Shown one piece after another: positions 1 to 9,137 of a DNA stretch of 64,000 nt. Made by a program: the position numbers and the translations under genes. The notes beneath the pieces are model-generated. The model did not search any database. It was not told the origin of the DNA and worked only from the letters and a program-made list of their open reading frames with translations. Source of the stretch: Candidatus Aalborgicola defluviihabitans (lineage in GTDB: Bacteria > Pseudomonadota > Gammaproteobacteria > Burkholderiales > Burkholderiaceae_C); NCBI GenBank assembly GCA_016705575.1, contig JADIXX010000001.1, positions 1,095,568 through 1,159,567 on the forward strand, in the 5' to 3' direction. Within the stretch, counting starts at the first letter, position 1; the number at the start of each line of letters is the position of its first letter.

Positions 1-1
1 G

Positions 2-2356
2 CGCTGGTCCGATCGACGCGAAGACTTTCGTACCGAAGTTCTGGGCTTGGTCAAGGCCCAGCAGGTCAAAAATACGGTCATCGTGCCGGTGGGTTCCAAG
101 GGCGGTTTTGTGCTCAAAAATGCCCCCCCAGCGAGCGACCGCGACGCCTTCATGGCCGAGGGCATTGCCTGCTACAAATTGTTCCTCTCGGGTCTTTTGG
201 ACATTACCGACAACATCGTCAAGGGCACCGTGGTGCCACCACTGCACGTAGTGCGCCATGACGTGGACGACCCCTACCTGGTGGTAGCCGCCGACAAAGG
301 CACGGCCAGCTTCTCCGACATTGCCAATGGCGTGTCCGCCGACTACGGTTTCTGGCTGGGCGATGCATTTGCCTCAGGCGGCTCGGTTGGTTACGACCAC
401 AAGAAGATGGGCATAACCGCCCGTGGCGCCTGGGAGTCTGTCAAGCGCCATTTCCGCAGCCTGGGCCACAACACACAAACAACGCCCTTCACGGTGGCGG
501 GTATCGGTGACATGTCGGGCGACGTGTTTGGCAACGGCATGCTGCTGTCCGAACAAATCAAGTTGGTGCTGGCCTTTGACCATCGCCATATCTTTATCGA
601 CCCGACACCCGATGTAGCGCGCTCGTTTGCCGAGCGCAAACGTCTGTTCAATTTGCCGCGCTCAAGTTGGGACGATTACGACAAGAGCCTGATTTCGCAA
701 GGCGGCGGCGTTTTCCCACGCGGCGCCAAGTCCATCAAGCTCAGCCCAGAAGCCCGTGCCGTTATCGGTATCGACGCCGAAGAACTACCACCGGTCGAGC
801 TGCTCAAGGCCATTCTCCAAGCACCTGTCGACCTGCTGTACAACGGTGGCATCGGCACCTATGTGAAAGCCAGCTTTGAGACCCATGCGCAAGTCGGTGA
901 CAAGGCCGGAGACGCGTTCCGCGTCAATGGTGCCGAGTTGCGTTGCAAGGTTCTGGCCGAAGGTGGCAACCTGGGTTGCACGCAAAACGGTCGCATTGAG
1001 TACGCACAAAAAGGCGGACTCATCAACACCGACGCCATTGACAACTCGGCCGGTGTGGACTGCTCCGACCACGAAGTCAATATCAAGATCCTGCTGGGCG
1101 GCGTGGTGGAAGCCGGCGACCTGACCCTGAAACAACGCAACGACTTGCTGGCGTCCATGACCGACGAGGTGGGCCACCTGGTACTGCAAGACAACTATTA
1201 CCAGCCTCAGGCATTGGACATTGCCACACACCGTCCGATGTATGTACTGGACGGCCAGCAGCGCCTGATGCACTGGCTTGAAGGCAGCAAACGCCTCAAC
1301 CGCGCCATTGAGTTCCTGCCAACCGATGACGAAATCGCCAAGCGCCGCGCCCGCAAGGTAGGCCTGACTCGTCCTGAAAACGCCGTGGTACTGGCCTATG
1401 CCAAGATGGCCGCGTATGACGAACTGGTGGCCAGCAACCTGCCGGATGATCCATTCTTCAGCCGCGCGCTCAAGGCCTATTTCCCGCAGGTGTTGACGCA
1501 GAAGTTTGGCCCTGCCATTGCCGCCCATCCATTGAAGCGCGAAATCATCGCCACCTTCATCACCAACACCGTGCTCAACCGCACCGGGGCGACCTTTGTC
1601 AACTTCATCGCGACCGAAGCTGGCGCGAACACACCCGACGTGATTCGCGCCTTCACCCTGGCCCGTGAAATCTTTGACCTCGAAGCCCTGTGGGACCAGA
1701 TCGATGCGCTGGACTACAAGGTGGACGCCAGCCTGCAACTCGACCTGCTGACCAAGTTGATTGCCATAGCGCAACGTGCCTCACGCTGGATGCTGCGCAT
1801 CCGCGCCGAGGGAACTGACTTGCCCACACTGATCCAGCGCTACCAGCCAGCGGCACGCGAAATGCGCCAGAACCTGTCCGTCTGGTTGCCCGCTACTGCA
1901 CAGGCGGCCTGGCAGCAAGCGACTGATGTGCTGGTCACGGCCGGAGTCGAAGCCGAACTGGCGCAGAACCTGACAGCGCTGGAATTCATCTTCCCGGCAC
2001 TGGATCTGGTAGACCTGGCCCAAAGCGCCAACACCAGTCTGGAGCAGGCTGCACGCGCCTACTTTGCCATCGACGCAGAACTGGGCCTGACCGAATGGCG
2101 TACCCAGATCAACCGCCTGCCAACCGACACCCTGTGGCAAACCCAGGCTCGTGGCAGCGCGCGTGATGATGTGTATTCCATTGCCCGCCAGATCACGCTG
2201 GGCCAGCTCTCCCGCAAGGAAGATGTGGCCACATGGCACACGCAACACAGCCAGGCCATCGAACGCCTTCACAGTTTGCTGACCACCATCAGCACACAAG
2301 CGGCAGACCTGGCCCCAGTGTCCGTAGCTCTGCGGGAACTGCGCCACCTGGCCTGA
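2..2356 (+). CDS. NAD-specific glutamate dehydrogenase, large type (C-terminal part)
   Basis: Carboxy-terminal 784 residues of the large (about 1,600-residue) NAD-dependent glutamate dehydrogenase, which deaminates glutamate to 2-oxoglutarate in the cytoplasm. The frame is open from base 2, so the amino-terminal half lies before the window. Family motifs seen: PVGSKGGF with the likely catalytic lysine at visible residue 33, GNGMLLSEQIKLVLAFDHR, LLYNGGIGTYVKAS and AEGGNLGCTQNGR. The last third is the helical C-terminal extension typical of this class. It ends in TGA and is followed by a 441-base gene-free stretch, so it is the last gene of its unit. Long open frames on the opposite strand here are shadows. 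Confidence 0.95.
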   Translation, partial: RWSDRREDFRTEVLGLVKAQQVKNTVIVPVGSKGGFVLKNAPPASDRDAFMAEGIACYKLFLSGLLDITDNIVKGTVVPPLHVVRHDVDDPYLVVAADKGTASFSDIANGVSADYGFWLGDAFASGGSVGYDHKKMGITARGAWESVKRHFRSLGHNTQTTPFTVAGIGDMSGDVFGNGMLLSEQIKLVLAFDHRHIFIDPTPDVARSFAERKRLFNLPRSSWDDYDKSLISQGGGVFPRGAKSIKLSPEARAVIGIDAEELPPVELLKAILQAPVDLLYNGGIGTYVKASFETHAQVGDKAGDAFRVNGAELRCKVLAEGGNLGCTQNGRIEYAQKGGLINTDAIDNSAGVDCSDHEVNIKILLGGVVEAGDLTLKQRNDLLASMTDEVGHLVLQDNYYQPQALDIATHRPMYVLDGQQRLMHWLEGSKRLNRAIEFLPTDDEIAKRRARKVGLTRPENAVVLAYAKMAAYDELVASNLPDDPFFSRALKAYFPQVLTQKFGPAIAAHPLKREIIATFITNTVLNRTGATFVNFIATEAGANTPDVIRAFTLAREIFDLEALWDQIDALDYKVDASLQLDLLTKLIAIAQRASRWMLRIRAEGTDLPTLIQRYQPAAREMRQNLSVWLPATAQAAWQQATDVLVTAGVEAELAQNLTALEFIFPALDLVDLAQSANTSLEQAARAYFAIDAELGLTEWRTQINRLPTDTLWQTQARGSARDDVYSIARQITLGQLSRKEDVATWHTQHSQAIERLHSLLTTISTQAADLAPVSVALRELRHLA

Positions 2357-2685
2357 ATGGTTCGCCCCACGTTCACCGGGACGCGAGCTCCACTACCGCC
2401 TTTGCCTGCGGCAGGGGGCTTGCGGCAGCTGACTCTAGGACTGGAACGCTGCAATTGCCGACTGTCAGGTTGGGCGGTTGTATTTCAGGAATGGGCCATG
2501 TCCTGCCATTCGTGACTGACCGGTCTCTGGCACAGCCCTATGTTCTCAAGCCTCCTTCGGTATAGCAGGGCTTCTGGTCGCTCTCAAACTGAAGACCCGA
2601 GTCGTTCATCTCAATTCCACATCCGGACCGCAAAAACCCAACTTTCGATGGGGTTCAGAGTCGGTCATTCCTCCTACAATTTTTC
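2357..2685. other. Intergenic stretch without recognisable gene
   Basis: No frame here gives a plausible protein and no RNA gene is recognised. It separates the glutamate dehydrogenase gene from the catabolic cluster. The putative control region of that cluster starts at its right end. Confidence 0.5.
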
Positions 2686-2753
2686 TCATGACGGCACCGC
2701 CCGGGCTGTCATGACGGTTTGACTCTCCACGCAGTAGCGCAGGAAATCCTGCG
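2686..2753 (+). promoter_or_regulatory. Putative activator-controlled promoter of the catabolic cluster
   Basis: The nonamer TCATGACGG occurs twice in direct orientation (2686-2694 and 2709-2717), 23 bases apart, about two helical turns. The second copy abuts TTGACT (2719-2724), a good -35 element. No good -10 follows at 16-18 bases (GGAAAT at best), as expected for an activator-dependent promoter. A hairpin, CGCAGGA/TCCTGCG (2738-2753), lies between this and the first gene at 2798. The MalT/AlkS-like regulator at the end of the cluster is the natural candidate to bind the direct repeats; that link is inference. Confidence 0.45.
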
Positions 2754-2797
2754 TTTCGGTGGGTGGCAGGACTTCAACCATAACAACTGGAGACAAC

Positions 2798-3301
2798 GTG
2801 AAATACCAAAACTCAAATCGCTTGATCAAGAACGGTGCTGTCGCCATGCTGATTGGAATGGCAGGCGGATTTGGCATGATTTTTGCCATGATCGGCGGCA
2901 TTTCGTTGTCGCCCATCCCAGTGTTCTTTGGGCTTGAAATCCCTGGTTCAATTCAGGGGTGGCGCATGGTGCACACGGGCATGCTGATGAACGGCATGAT
3001 GGCCATTTTGCTTGGACTGGTGCTGCGGTTTTATGCTGTTTCAAACTTGAGCGCCTCCGTGCTGGGCTGGGGAACCATCGTGGCGGTGTGGGGCAACTTC
3101 TGCTTCTATCTGTTTAGCATGTTTGCACCGAACCATGGCGTAACGGTGCACTCCAACCGCTTAGGCGATGTGAATCTGCCAGCGCTGTTCGCCTTCTTCC
3201 CTGCTTTTATCGGCATTTTCACGTTGGCAGCGGCGTTGATTGTGGTGCTTCGCGCCACCCCAATGGACGCGTCCAGCGGCCGGATCGGGAGCGCATCATG
3301 A
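2798..3301 (+). CDS. Styrene-oxide-isomerase-like integral membrane protein
   Basis: 167 residues with four predicted membrane helices (about 14-35, 60-79, 88-109, 127-151). It resembles the bacterial styrene oxide isomerase StyC/SOI in length, topology and motifs: IPGSIQGWRMVHTGMLMNGMM matches the SOI block around its haem-ligating His58 and Asn64 (here His59, Asn65), and FYLFSMFAPNHG matches the block with Tyr103 (here Tyr104). SOI residue numbers are from memory. SOI isomerises an epoxide to an aldehyde (Meinwald rearrangement) in the inner membrane. An aspartate I recall at SOI position 95 is alanine here. GTG start at 2798 chosen for the GGAG ribosome site 6 bases before it. The next gene overlaps by ATGA, which couples it to an aldehyde dehydrogenase. 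Substrate unknown. Confidence 0.72.
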   Translation: MKYQNSNRLIKNGAVAMLIGMAGGFGMIFAMIGGISLSPIPVFFGLEIPGSIQGWRMVHTGMLMNGMMAILLGLVLRFYAVSNLSASVLGWGTIVAVWGNFCFYLFSMFAPNHGVTVHSNRLGDVNLPALFAFFPAFIGIFTLAAALIVVLRATPMDASSGRIGSAS

Positions 3302-4749
3302 TTGAAAGTCAAACGGAACACGACGCGCTGGAGAGTACCGCAGTTGCGCACATGACGCAGGTGTTCGAGGCGCAACAAGAGGCGTTTTCCCTTGAACCAT
3401 TTCCTACGCTCGACGTTCGCTTGGACCGGTTGGTACGTCTGCGAAAAATGGTGGAGCAGGGCAGTGAAATCATCGTCGCGGCTGTTTCACAGGACTTTGG
3501 TCACCGTTCGCCAGACGAGTCTCGTATTGCGGAGATCGCAGGCACCATTACGGCGATCGACTATGCCATCGCCAGAGTTCGCCGGTGGATGCGCCCCTCC
3601 CGACGCCAAGCCACGATCTGGTTTCTGCCGGCCAGCAATCAAGTGATAGCGCAGCCGCTTAGCGTGGTGGGCATCATGGCGCCATGGAACTACCCCGTGA
3701 ACCTGGCGTTAGTGCCTTTGGTGTCTGCTTTGGCCGCGGGCAATCGGGTCATGATCAAGATGTCGGAACTGAGCCCGGCGACCGGCCAGGCCCTGGCAAA
3801 TCTCGCCAAGCAGTTCTTTGACGTCAACGAACTGGCTGTTCTGGGTGGTGAAGCCAAGGAATCTGCGCATTTTTCCAGTTTGCCGTTTGGACACCTCTTG
3901 TTCACGGGCTCCTCGAGGGTCGGACGCATGGTCATGTCCGCTGCGGCCCAAAACCTGACGCCTGTCACGTTGGAGCTCGGTGGCAAATGCCCGGCCATCG
4001 TTGACGGCGACTACGAACTGGACGAAGCCGCCAAAAGGATACTGTGGGGCAAGACCTTCAACGCGGCTCAAACTTGCGTGGCACCCGACTACGTCATGGT
4101 GCCAAAAGGGCAGACGGCTGCTTTTGTCGAGGCGATGACCCGGCACTACCACGCCAACTTCCCCCAAGGCGCTTTGTCGGACCAATACACATCCATCGTT
4201 GATGAGCGCGGCCACAGTCGCCTAACGGGTTTGGTTGACGCCGCCAAGCGCGCGGGTGCAGAAGTCAGGGTTTGCGAACCCACAACCCCTGAGCACAACC
4301 GGCGCCGGAAATTCCCCCTCACATTTGTGCTCAATCCGAACAGGGATTCAGCGCTCATGCAAGAGGAGATCTTTGGCCCGGTCTTGCCCGTTCTCGAACA
4401 CGATGGGTTGGACGACGCTTTGCGCCTCGTGAAGCAGGGCGAACATCCATTGGCACTCTATTACTTTGGCCATTCGTCGAATCAGCGCGAGTCTGTGCTT
4501 AAGAAATCGCTGTCTGGCGGCGTCGCATTCAACGACGTGATGCTGCAGTTCCTGCAAGTCGACATGGCCTTTGGTGGCGTGGGCGCCAGTGGATTCGGCC
4601 GCTACCACGGCAAGGAAGGTTTTGAGACCTTCTCGCACCTCAAGTCGGTATTCACGCAGCGCGGAATGGGCCGTTTCACGGGCCTGAAGCTCTTGTACCC
4701 ACCTTACGGCCGGCTGGGGCGCCTGGTGACCTCACTGATGGGAGGCTGA
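3298..4749 (+). CDS. Aldehyde dehydrogenase (coniferyl-aldehyde-dehydrogenase-like)
   Basis: 483-residue NAD(P)-dependent aldehyde dehydrogenase that oxidises an aldehyde to a carboxylic acid. It has the PWNYP substrate/cofactor motif, the general base in LELGG (about Glu226), the catalytic cysteine in AAQTCVAPDY (about Cys260) and the EEIFGPVLP block. The short length and the C-terminal hydrophobic tail (about 460-483) resemble the CalB/AlkH class, which can be membrane-associated. It starts by ATGA overlap with the isomerase-like gene and is followed 3 bases later by the acyl-CoA synthetase. It probably oxidises the aldehyde the isomerase makes (inference). Confidence 0.9.
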   Translation: MIESQTEHDALESTAVAHMTQVFEAQQEAFSLEPFPTLDVRLDRLVRLRKMVEQGSEIIVAAVSQDFGHRSPDESRIAEIAGTITAIDYAIARVRRWMRPSRRQATIWFLPASNQVIAQPLSVVGIMAPWNYPVNLALVPLVSALAAGNRVMIKMSELSPATGQALANLAKQFFDVNELAVLGGEAKESAHFSSLPFGHLLFTGSSRVGRMVMSAAAQNLTPVTLELGGKCPAIVDGDYELDEAAKRILWGKTFNAAQTCVAPDYVMVPKGQTAAFVEAMTRHYHANFPQGALSDQYTSIVDERGHSRLTGLVDAAKRAGAEVRVCEPTTPEHNRRRKFPLTFVLNPNRDSALMQEEIFGPVLPVLEHDGLDDALRLVKQGEHPLALYYFGHSSNQRESVLKKSLSGGVAFNDVMLQFLQVDMAFGGVGASGFGRYHGKEGFETFSHLKSVFTQRGMGRFTGLKLLYPPYGRLGRLVTSLMGG

Positions 4750-4752
4750 CCC

Positions 4753-6392
4753 ATGCACGGCGAAATGATGCACCAACCGCTGCTGATCTCTTCGCTGCTG
4801 GTCCACGCGGAACGCAACCATGGGGATCAGTGGGTTGTTTCGCGACAGATCGAAGGCGACATCCACCGGCAAACCTTCAAGACCATGGCAGCAAGGGCGC
4901 GCCAGATGGCCAAGGCGCTCAGCACACTCGGCGTCGAACCCGGGACCTGTGTGGAACCATGGCCTGGAACCACCATAGGCATCTCGAGTTGTACTACGCG
5001 GTGTCGGGCTCTGGGGCCGTGTTGCACACGTTCAATCCGCGCTTGCACGCCGATCAAATGGCCTACATCGCGAATCACGCGAATGATCAAATTCTGTTTT
5101 TTGACTTGAGCTTCCTGACACAAGTGCAAGCACTCGCTCAACGCAACCAGAGCATCAAGACCTATGTGGCACTGACCGATCGAGCCCATATGCCGGAGGC
5201 ACACAGCCTGCCCAATCTTCATTGCTACGAAGACTTGCTGGACGCTGAAACGGATGGTTTTCAGTGGCCTGATTTGGACGAAACCAGCGCCTCGTCACTT
5301 TGCTACACCTCTGGCACGACCGGGAACCCCAAAGGCGTTCTCTACAGCCACCGCTCAACAGTGCTGCACTGTTACGCCGCAGCCCTGCCAGATGCCTTGC
5401 TCGGTTCAGCCAAAGACACCATCCTGCCGGTCGTGCCGATGTTTCATGTCAACGCCTGGGGTCTGCCCTATATGGCATGCATGGTGGGCGCCAAATTGGT
5501 ATTGCCCGGCCCCTGGCTGGATGGCAAATCGCTTTTTGAGTTGATTGAGTCGGAAGGCGTCACGCTTTCGGCAGGCGTACCGACCGTCTGGCAAGGTCTT
5601 TTGGGACACGCCGAGAGCCATAGACTGGGCTTCTCCACGATGACACGCACCATCATTGGGGGTTCCGCTTGCCCTCTGGAAATGATCCGCAGTTTTGATG
5701 AAGACTACGGCGTGCAAGTGATCCAGGGATGGGGCATGACGGAGACAAGTCCTTTGGGCACCACCAGTGCATTTAAAGGCAAACATCTGCATCTGCCCAA
5801 AGCGCAACATCATGCCGTGCAGGCCAAGCAAGGTCGTGGCGTGTTCGGGATCGAGATGAAAATCGTTGACAGGGAAGGCGCCGAACTTCCCTGGAATGAC
5901 CAAAGCGTGGGCGATCTCATGGTGCGTGGATCATGGGTCTTGCGCGCTTACTTCAAGGACGAAGGAGGCAGCCCTTTGGTGGATGGGTGGTTTCCCACCG
6001 GTGACGTCGCCCGAATCGACGCCGACGGTTACATGCAAATCACAGATCGCAGCAAAGACGTCATCAAGTCGGGCGGCGAGTGGATCGGGTCAATTGATCT
6101 GGAGAACATTGCCATGTCCCACCCGGCCGTTGCCACGGCCGCATGCATAGCGGCACGCCACCCCAAATGGGACGAGCGCCCCCTGTTGATCGTGGTGAAA
6201 AAGACGGGCGCCGAAGTCACCGCACAAGCATTGCTCGACTTCTTTGAAGGAAAGATTGCCAAGTGGTGGACACCAGACGACGTTGTCTTTGTGTCCAGTA
6301 TTCCGCTCGGCGCCACCGGAAAAATGCTCAAGGGCGAATTGCGGCAGCAGTACGCCAATCATTTGCTGGGTGAAGTTGCCGCCAACGCTTAG
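4753..6392 (+). CDS. Medium-chain/aryl acyl-CoA synthetase, frame broken near 4955
   Basis: AMP-forming acyl-CoA ligase of the AlkK/FadD-like class, about 546 residues when repaired. It activates a carboxylic acid to its CoA ester. Seen: the P-loop SSLCYTSGTTGNPKGV, the GWGMTETSP motif, WFPTGDVARIDADGY and SKDVIKSGGEWI. The last motif is followed by IGSIDLEN, where the family usually has ISSxxLEN. The ATG at 4753 has GGAGG upstream, but its frame leaves the conserved sequence at 4951-4958. The rest, from MAWNHHRHLELYY onward, is in another frame. One missing base (probably G in GTGGAACC) explains this. Either a sequencing error or a recent null mutation; the intact rest favours error. It sits between the aldehyde dehydrogenase and the ferredoxin. 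Confidence 0.85.
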
Positions 6393-6475
6393 GCCACCAC
6401 TCCTACCGAATGAGGTTTGACGTCCCCCGACCCCTCTCTCTGTGGGCACCTTCAGCTGTTATCAGGAACATCGAC

Positions 6476-6820
6476 ATGACACACGCATCGAACGCAATCT
6501 CGCACGTAGATCTCACCTACATGGACACATCTGGAAAACAGCACGAAATCAGAGCCGAGGTTGGCACCACCCTCATGTTGGTGGCCAAAGGGAATCTGGT
6601 TCATGGTATCGACGGCGACTGCGGGGGCAATGCCGCCTGTGGAACCTGCCTGACCCGGGTCGACGAATCCACTTTGGCAGGCTTGCCGCCGCCCGGCGAA
6701 AATGAGTTGGAGCTCATTGATGGCCTGGGCGTATCGATCGCATCGCATCGACTGGCCTGCCAGATCAAGGTGACCCCGCAACTCAATGGTTGCATCTTCC
6801 ACGTCGGGCAACCGGCCTGA
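6476..6820 (+). CDS. [2Fe-2S] ferredoxin
   Basis: 114-residue adrenodoxin/plant-type ferredoxin, a soluble one-electron carrier. Cluster ligands fit C-x5-C-x2-C-xn-C: Cys49, Cys55, Cys58 and Cys95, in DGDCGGNAACGTCLTRV and HRLACQ. The ATG at 6476 was preferred to the in-frame ATG at 6410, since upstream residues have no homology to the family. The downstream gene is a matching FAD reductase and then a di-iron protein, so it probably delivers electrons from the reductase to the oxygenase. Confidence 0.9.
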   Translation: MTHASNAISHVDLTYMDTSGKQHEIRAEVGTTLMLVAKGNLVHGIDGDCGGNAACGTCLTRVDESTLAGLPPPGENELELIDGLGVSIASHRLACQIKVTPQLNGCIFHVGQPA

Positions 6821-6845
6821 GTGCCACTTTGTGCAAGGAGCCGAT

Positions 6846-8078
6846 ATGAACCCTGTCACCAGAACAGCAGGCATCGTCGTGATCGGAGCCGGTCACGCGG
6901 GCAGCACATTGGTCATCGAGTTGCGCAAACTCGGGTACGAGGGGTCGGTACTTTTGCTCGGCGATGAGGGTCGAGTGCCTTACCAGCGCCCGCCTCTTTC
7001 CAAGACCTACTTGATGGGTGCTTCGACGACCGAGCAGTTGACGTTGTTGAGCGCTGAAAGAATGCGCGATTTGAACATCGAATTTCTGGCGGATGACACT
7101 GTCGACTCGATCGACCGCACAGCCCAGACCGTGAGGCTGGTGTCGGGTCTTGAAATCAGCTACGGCCAACTCGCGCTAACCACCGGTGGGCGCAACCGAC
7201 CAATGTCGATGCCGGGTGCCGACGCAAGCAATGTGCTGCCTTTGCGAACCCTGGCCGATGCCGATCGCCTCCGGCCGTTCTGGCTTCCTGGCAAGAAGCT
7301 CGTCGTGATCGGTGGCGGCTTCATTGGATTAGAAGCAGCGGCTTCAGCAAACAAAGCCGGACTGCACATCACTTTGCTGGAGGCGTCGCCTCATGTGCTG
7401 TCCCGCGTCACTGTTCCCGAAGTGTCCCGCTTTTTCGAACGCACCCATCGAGAGTCCGGGGTGGACATCCGAACGGGCGCACAAGTTACCCAAATTTCCC
7501 ACGGGGGGCAGTACAGTGAAGTCGTCTTGAAAGACGGATCAAGGCTCTTGGCGGATTGCGTTCTCACGGGCATCGGCATGGTGCCCAATGTCGAACTGGC
7601 CCAGGAGGGCGGGCTGCATTGCGACAACGGCATTTTTGTCGATGAATTCGCGCGCACCTCAGACCCCAGCATCGTGGCGGCAGGCGATTGCACCAATCAC
7701 CCGAGTGCCTACGCAGGCAGACGCTTGCGTCTCGAATCGGTCCAGAACGCAGTCGATCAATCCCGTGTGGCGGCGGCAACCTTGGTTGGTCAACGGCGGC
7801 CCTACAACGTGGTGCCTTGGTTCTGGTCCGATCAGTACGACCAGAAGTTCCAAGCGGTCGGCCTATCGATCGGATATGACGAAAAAATTGTCCGCGGTGA
7901 CCTCCAAAGCCGCTCATTCAGTGTCTGCTATCTGAGCGCCGGCCGGCTCATCGCAGTGGACAGCGTGAACCGCGTTCAAGATCACATGCAAGCCCGAAAG
8001 CTGATCGCAGAAAAAGCTTTGCTCGACAAGCCTAGGTTGGCCGATGTGGCTCAGAAACTGTCCGACTGCGTCTCTTGA
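6846..8078 (+). CDS. FAD-dependent NAD(P)H:ferredoxin reductase
   Basis: 410-residue pyridine-nucleotide-disulphide-type oxidoreductase of the CamA/AlkT/ThcD class. It takes electrons from NAD(P)H to a small iron-sulphur carrier. Seen: FAD-binding VVIGAGHAGS (residues about 11-20), YQRPPLSK, NAD-binding VVIGGGFIGLEA (about 153-164) and the second FAD motif AAGDCTNHP (about 277-285). Start ATG at 6846 with GGAG shortly before it. It lies 25 bases after the ferredoxin gene and before the di-iron protein, which gives the layout of a three-component oxygenase. Confidence 0.9.
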   Translation: MNPVTRTAGIVVIGAGHAGSTLVIELRKLGYEGSVLLLGDEGRVPYQRPPLSKTYLMGASTTEQLTLLSAERMRDLNIEFLADDTVDSIDRTAQTVRLVSGLEISYGQLALTTGGRNRPMSMPGADASNVLPLRTLADADRLRPFWLPGKKLVVIGGGFIGLEAAASANKAGLHITLLEASPHVLSRVTVPEVSRFFERTHRESGVDIRTGAQVTQISHGGQYSEVVLKDGSRLLADCVLTGIGMVPNVELAQEGGLHCDNGIFVDEFARTSDPSIVAAGDCTNHPSAYAGRRLRLESVQNAVDQSRVAAATLVGQRRPYNVVPWFWSDQYDQKFQAVGLSIGYDEKIVRGDLQSRSFSVCYLSAGRLIAVDSVNRVQDHMQARKLIAEKALLDKPRLADVAQKLSDCVS

Positions 8079-8124
8079 TCATCAAGGCCGGACAGGTCAA
8101 AACCTCACTCATCAGGAGACAAAC

Positions 8125-9042
8125 ATGACCGACGTGCAAGCGCACCCAATGGATCAGTTCCCAGTACGCCCTTTGGAATTCGACAGATCGAAATTGGCCA
8201 CCCTCGATCCGGTCTGGAGCCGATCAAGCCCTCAGTTTTCTGTCTTCATCAACGCGCTTGGCGTGCACGTACCATATTTTGAGCGTTACCTCATCCGCGC
8301 CATGGGCCGGGCCAAAGATGAGATTCAAGGTGATGCATTGTTGCGCGATGTCTCCAGCATCATCGGCCAGGAAGCCCATCACGCCAAGAACTTCATTCAT
8401 CTGAACAAAGCTCTCGCAAAACGCTATCCCAAGCTGGCTCAATATGAAGAAGGCGCCAAGGCATATTTTTCGAATCATGCCAAAACTGACACCCTTAAAA
8501 AGTTGGTGGGATTTACGGCCGGATACGAGACGTTTACCTTCCTTGCAGGCCTCATCATTTTGGACAACTACGATGAGTGGTTGGCTGACTCCGATCCGGT
8601 CATGAAGGCCATGTGGGTGTGGCACCAAGTGGAAGAAGTTGAGCACGGCGCTGTGGCCTTCGAGGTGTACCAGCATCTTTATGGCGACGATGAGCTCTAC
8701 CGCAAGTGGATGATCGTCAAGGCACTCAGCCACATCGCCTGGGAAACGACCAAGACCTATACCCACATGGCGCACGTTGAGGGCTGGCTCAGCAACCCCT
8801 TCAAAGCCCTATCGACCATGGGTTTCTGCGCAAAGATGTTATTGAAGTTGCTCAACAATGCTCTGCCGGTGTTCCAAAAAAATTACCACCCCCGTACACA
8901 CCCCAAGGTGACGTGCGACCAAAACAGCATTCAGATCGCCTGGCGCCGCTTTGCCCACAACGGCGGAGATGTGCTTGAGATTGATCACCAAAAAATGGCC
9001 TTGATCATGTCGGGCCAGAGAGCGCCGTCGGCCTATGCCTGA
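8125..9042 (+). CDS. Ferritin-like di-iron protein (PF10118/COG3687 family), candidate oxygenase
   Basis: 305 residues of the family usually labelled predicted metal-dependent hydrolase. The sequence shows a full carboxylate di-iron ligand set in the order E-ExxH-E-ExxH: Glu53, Glu83/His86, Glu135, Glu171/His174 (local motifs PYFERY, GQEAHHAKN, TAGYETF, QVEEVEHGA). That is the pattern of four-helix-bundle di-iron oxygenases and desaturases. With the ferredoxin and reductase genes directly upstream it is best read as the terminal component of a monooxygenase; the label hydrolase is probably wrong here. Start ATG at 8125 has AGGAG 9 bases before it. The substrate, and whether it epoxidises or hydroxylates, cannot be read from the sequence. 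Confidence 0.7.
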   Translation: MTDVQAHPMDQFPVRPLEFDRSKLATLDPVWSRSSPQFSVFINALGVHVPYFERYLIRAMGRAKDEIQGDALLRDVSSIIGQEAHHAKNFIHLNKALAKRYPKLAQYEEGAKAYFSNHAKTDTLKKLVGFTAGYETFTFLAGLIILDNYDEWLADSDPVMKAMWVWHQVEEVEHGAVAFEVYQHLYGDDELYRKWMIVKALSHIAWETTKTYTHMAHVEGWLSNPFKALSTMGFCAKMLLKLLNNALPVFQKNYHPRTHPKVTCDQNSIQIAWRRFAHNGGDVLEIDHQKMALIMSGQRAPSAYA

Positions 9043-9137
9043 TCGCTCGCGCCAAGGTGAATAATGCAGGCATCACGATGGGCGTTTCAGCGCGATACAG
9101 GGGTGCTTTGAAGTGATGCCACGACACGGGCTTTTGG

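Noticed and set aside
785..1774. A 329-residue open frame on the minus strand inside the glutamate dehydrogenase gene
   Set aside because: It mirrors a conserved gene in a GC-rich genome, has no ribosome site and no recognisable domain; it is a codon-bias shadow.
2941..2959. Inverted repeat CCCTG...CAGGG in the isomerase-like gene, similar at its start to the 6S repeat at 51542
   Set aside because: The match is only about ten bases and lies in conserved coding sequence (IPGSIQGW), so it is coincidence.
8125..9042. Reading the di-iron protein as a hydrolase, as the family is usually labelled
   Set aside because: The ligand pattern E-ExxH-E-ExxH and the redox partner genes fit an oxygenase better; no hydrolase motif is seen.
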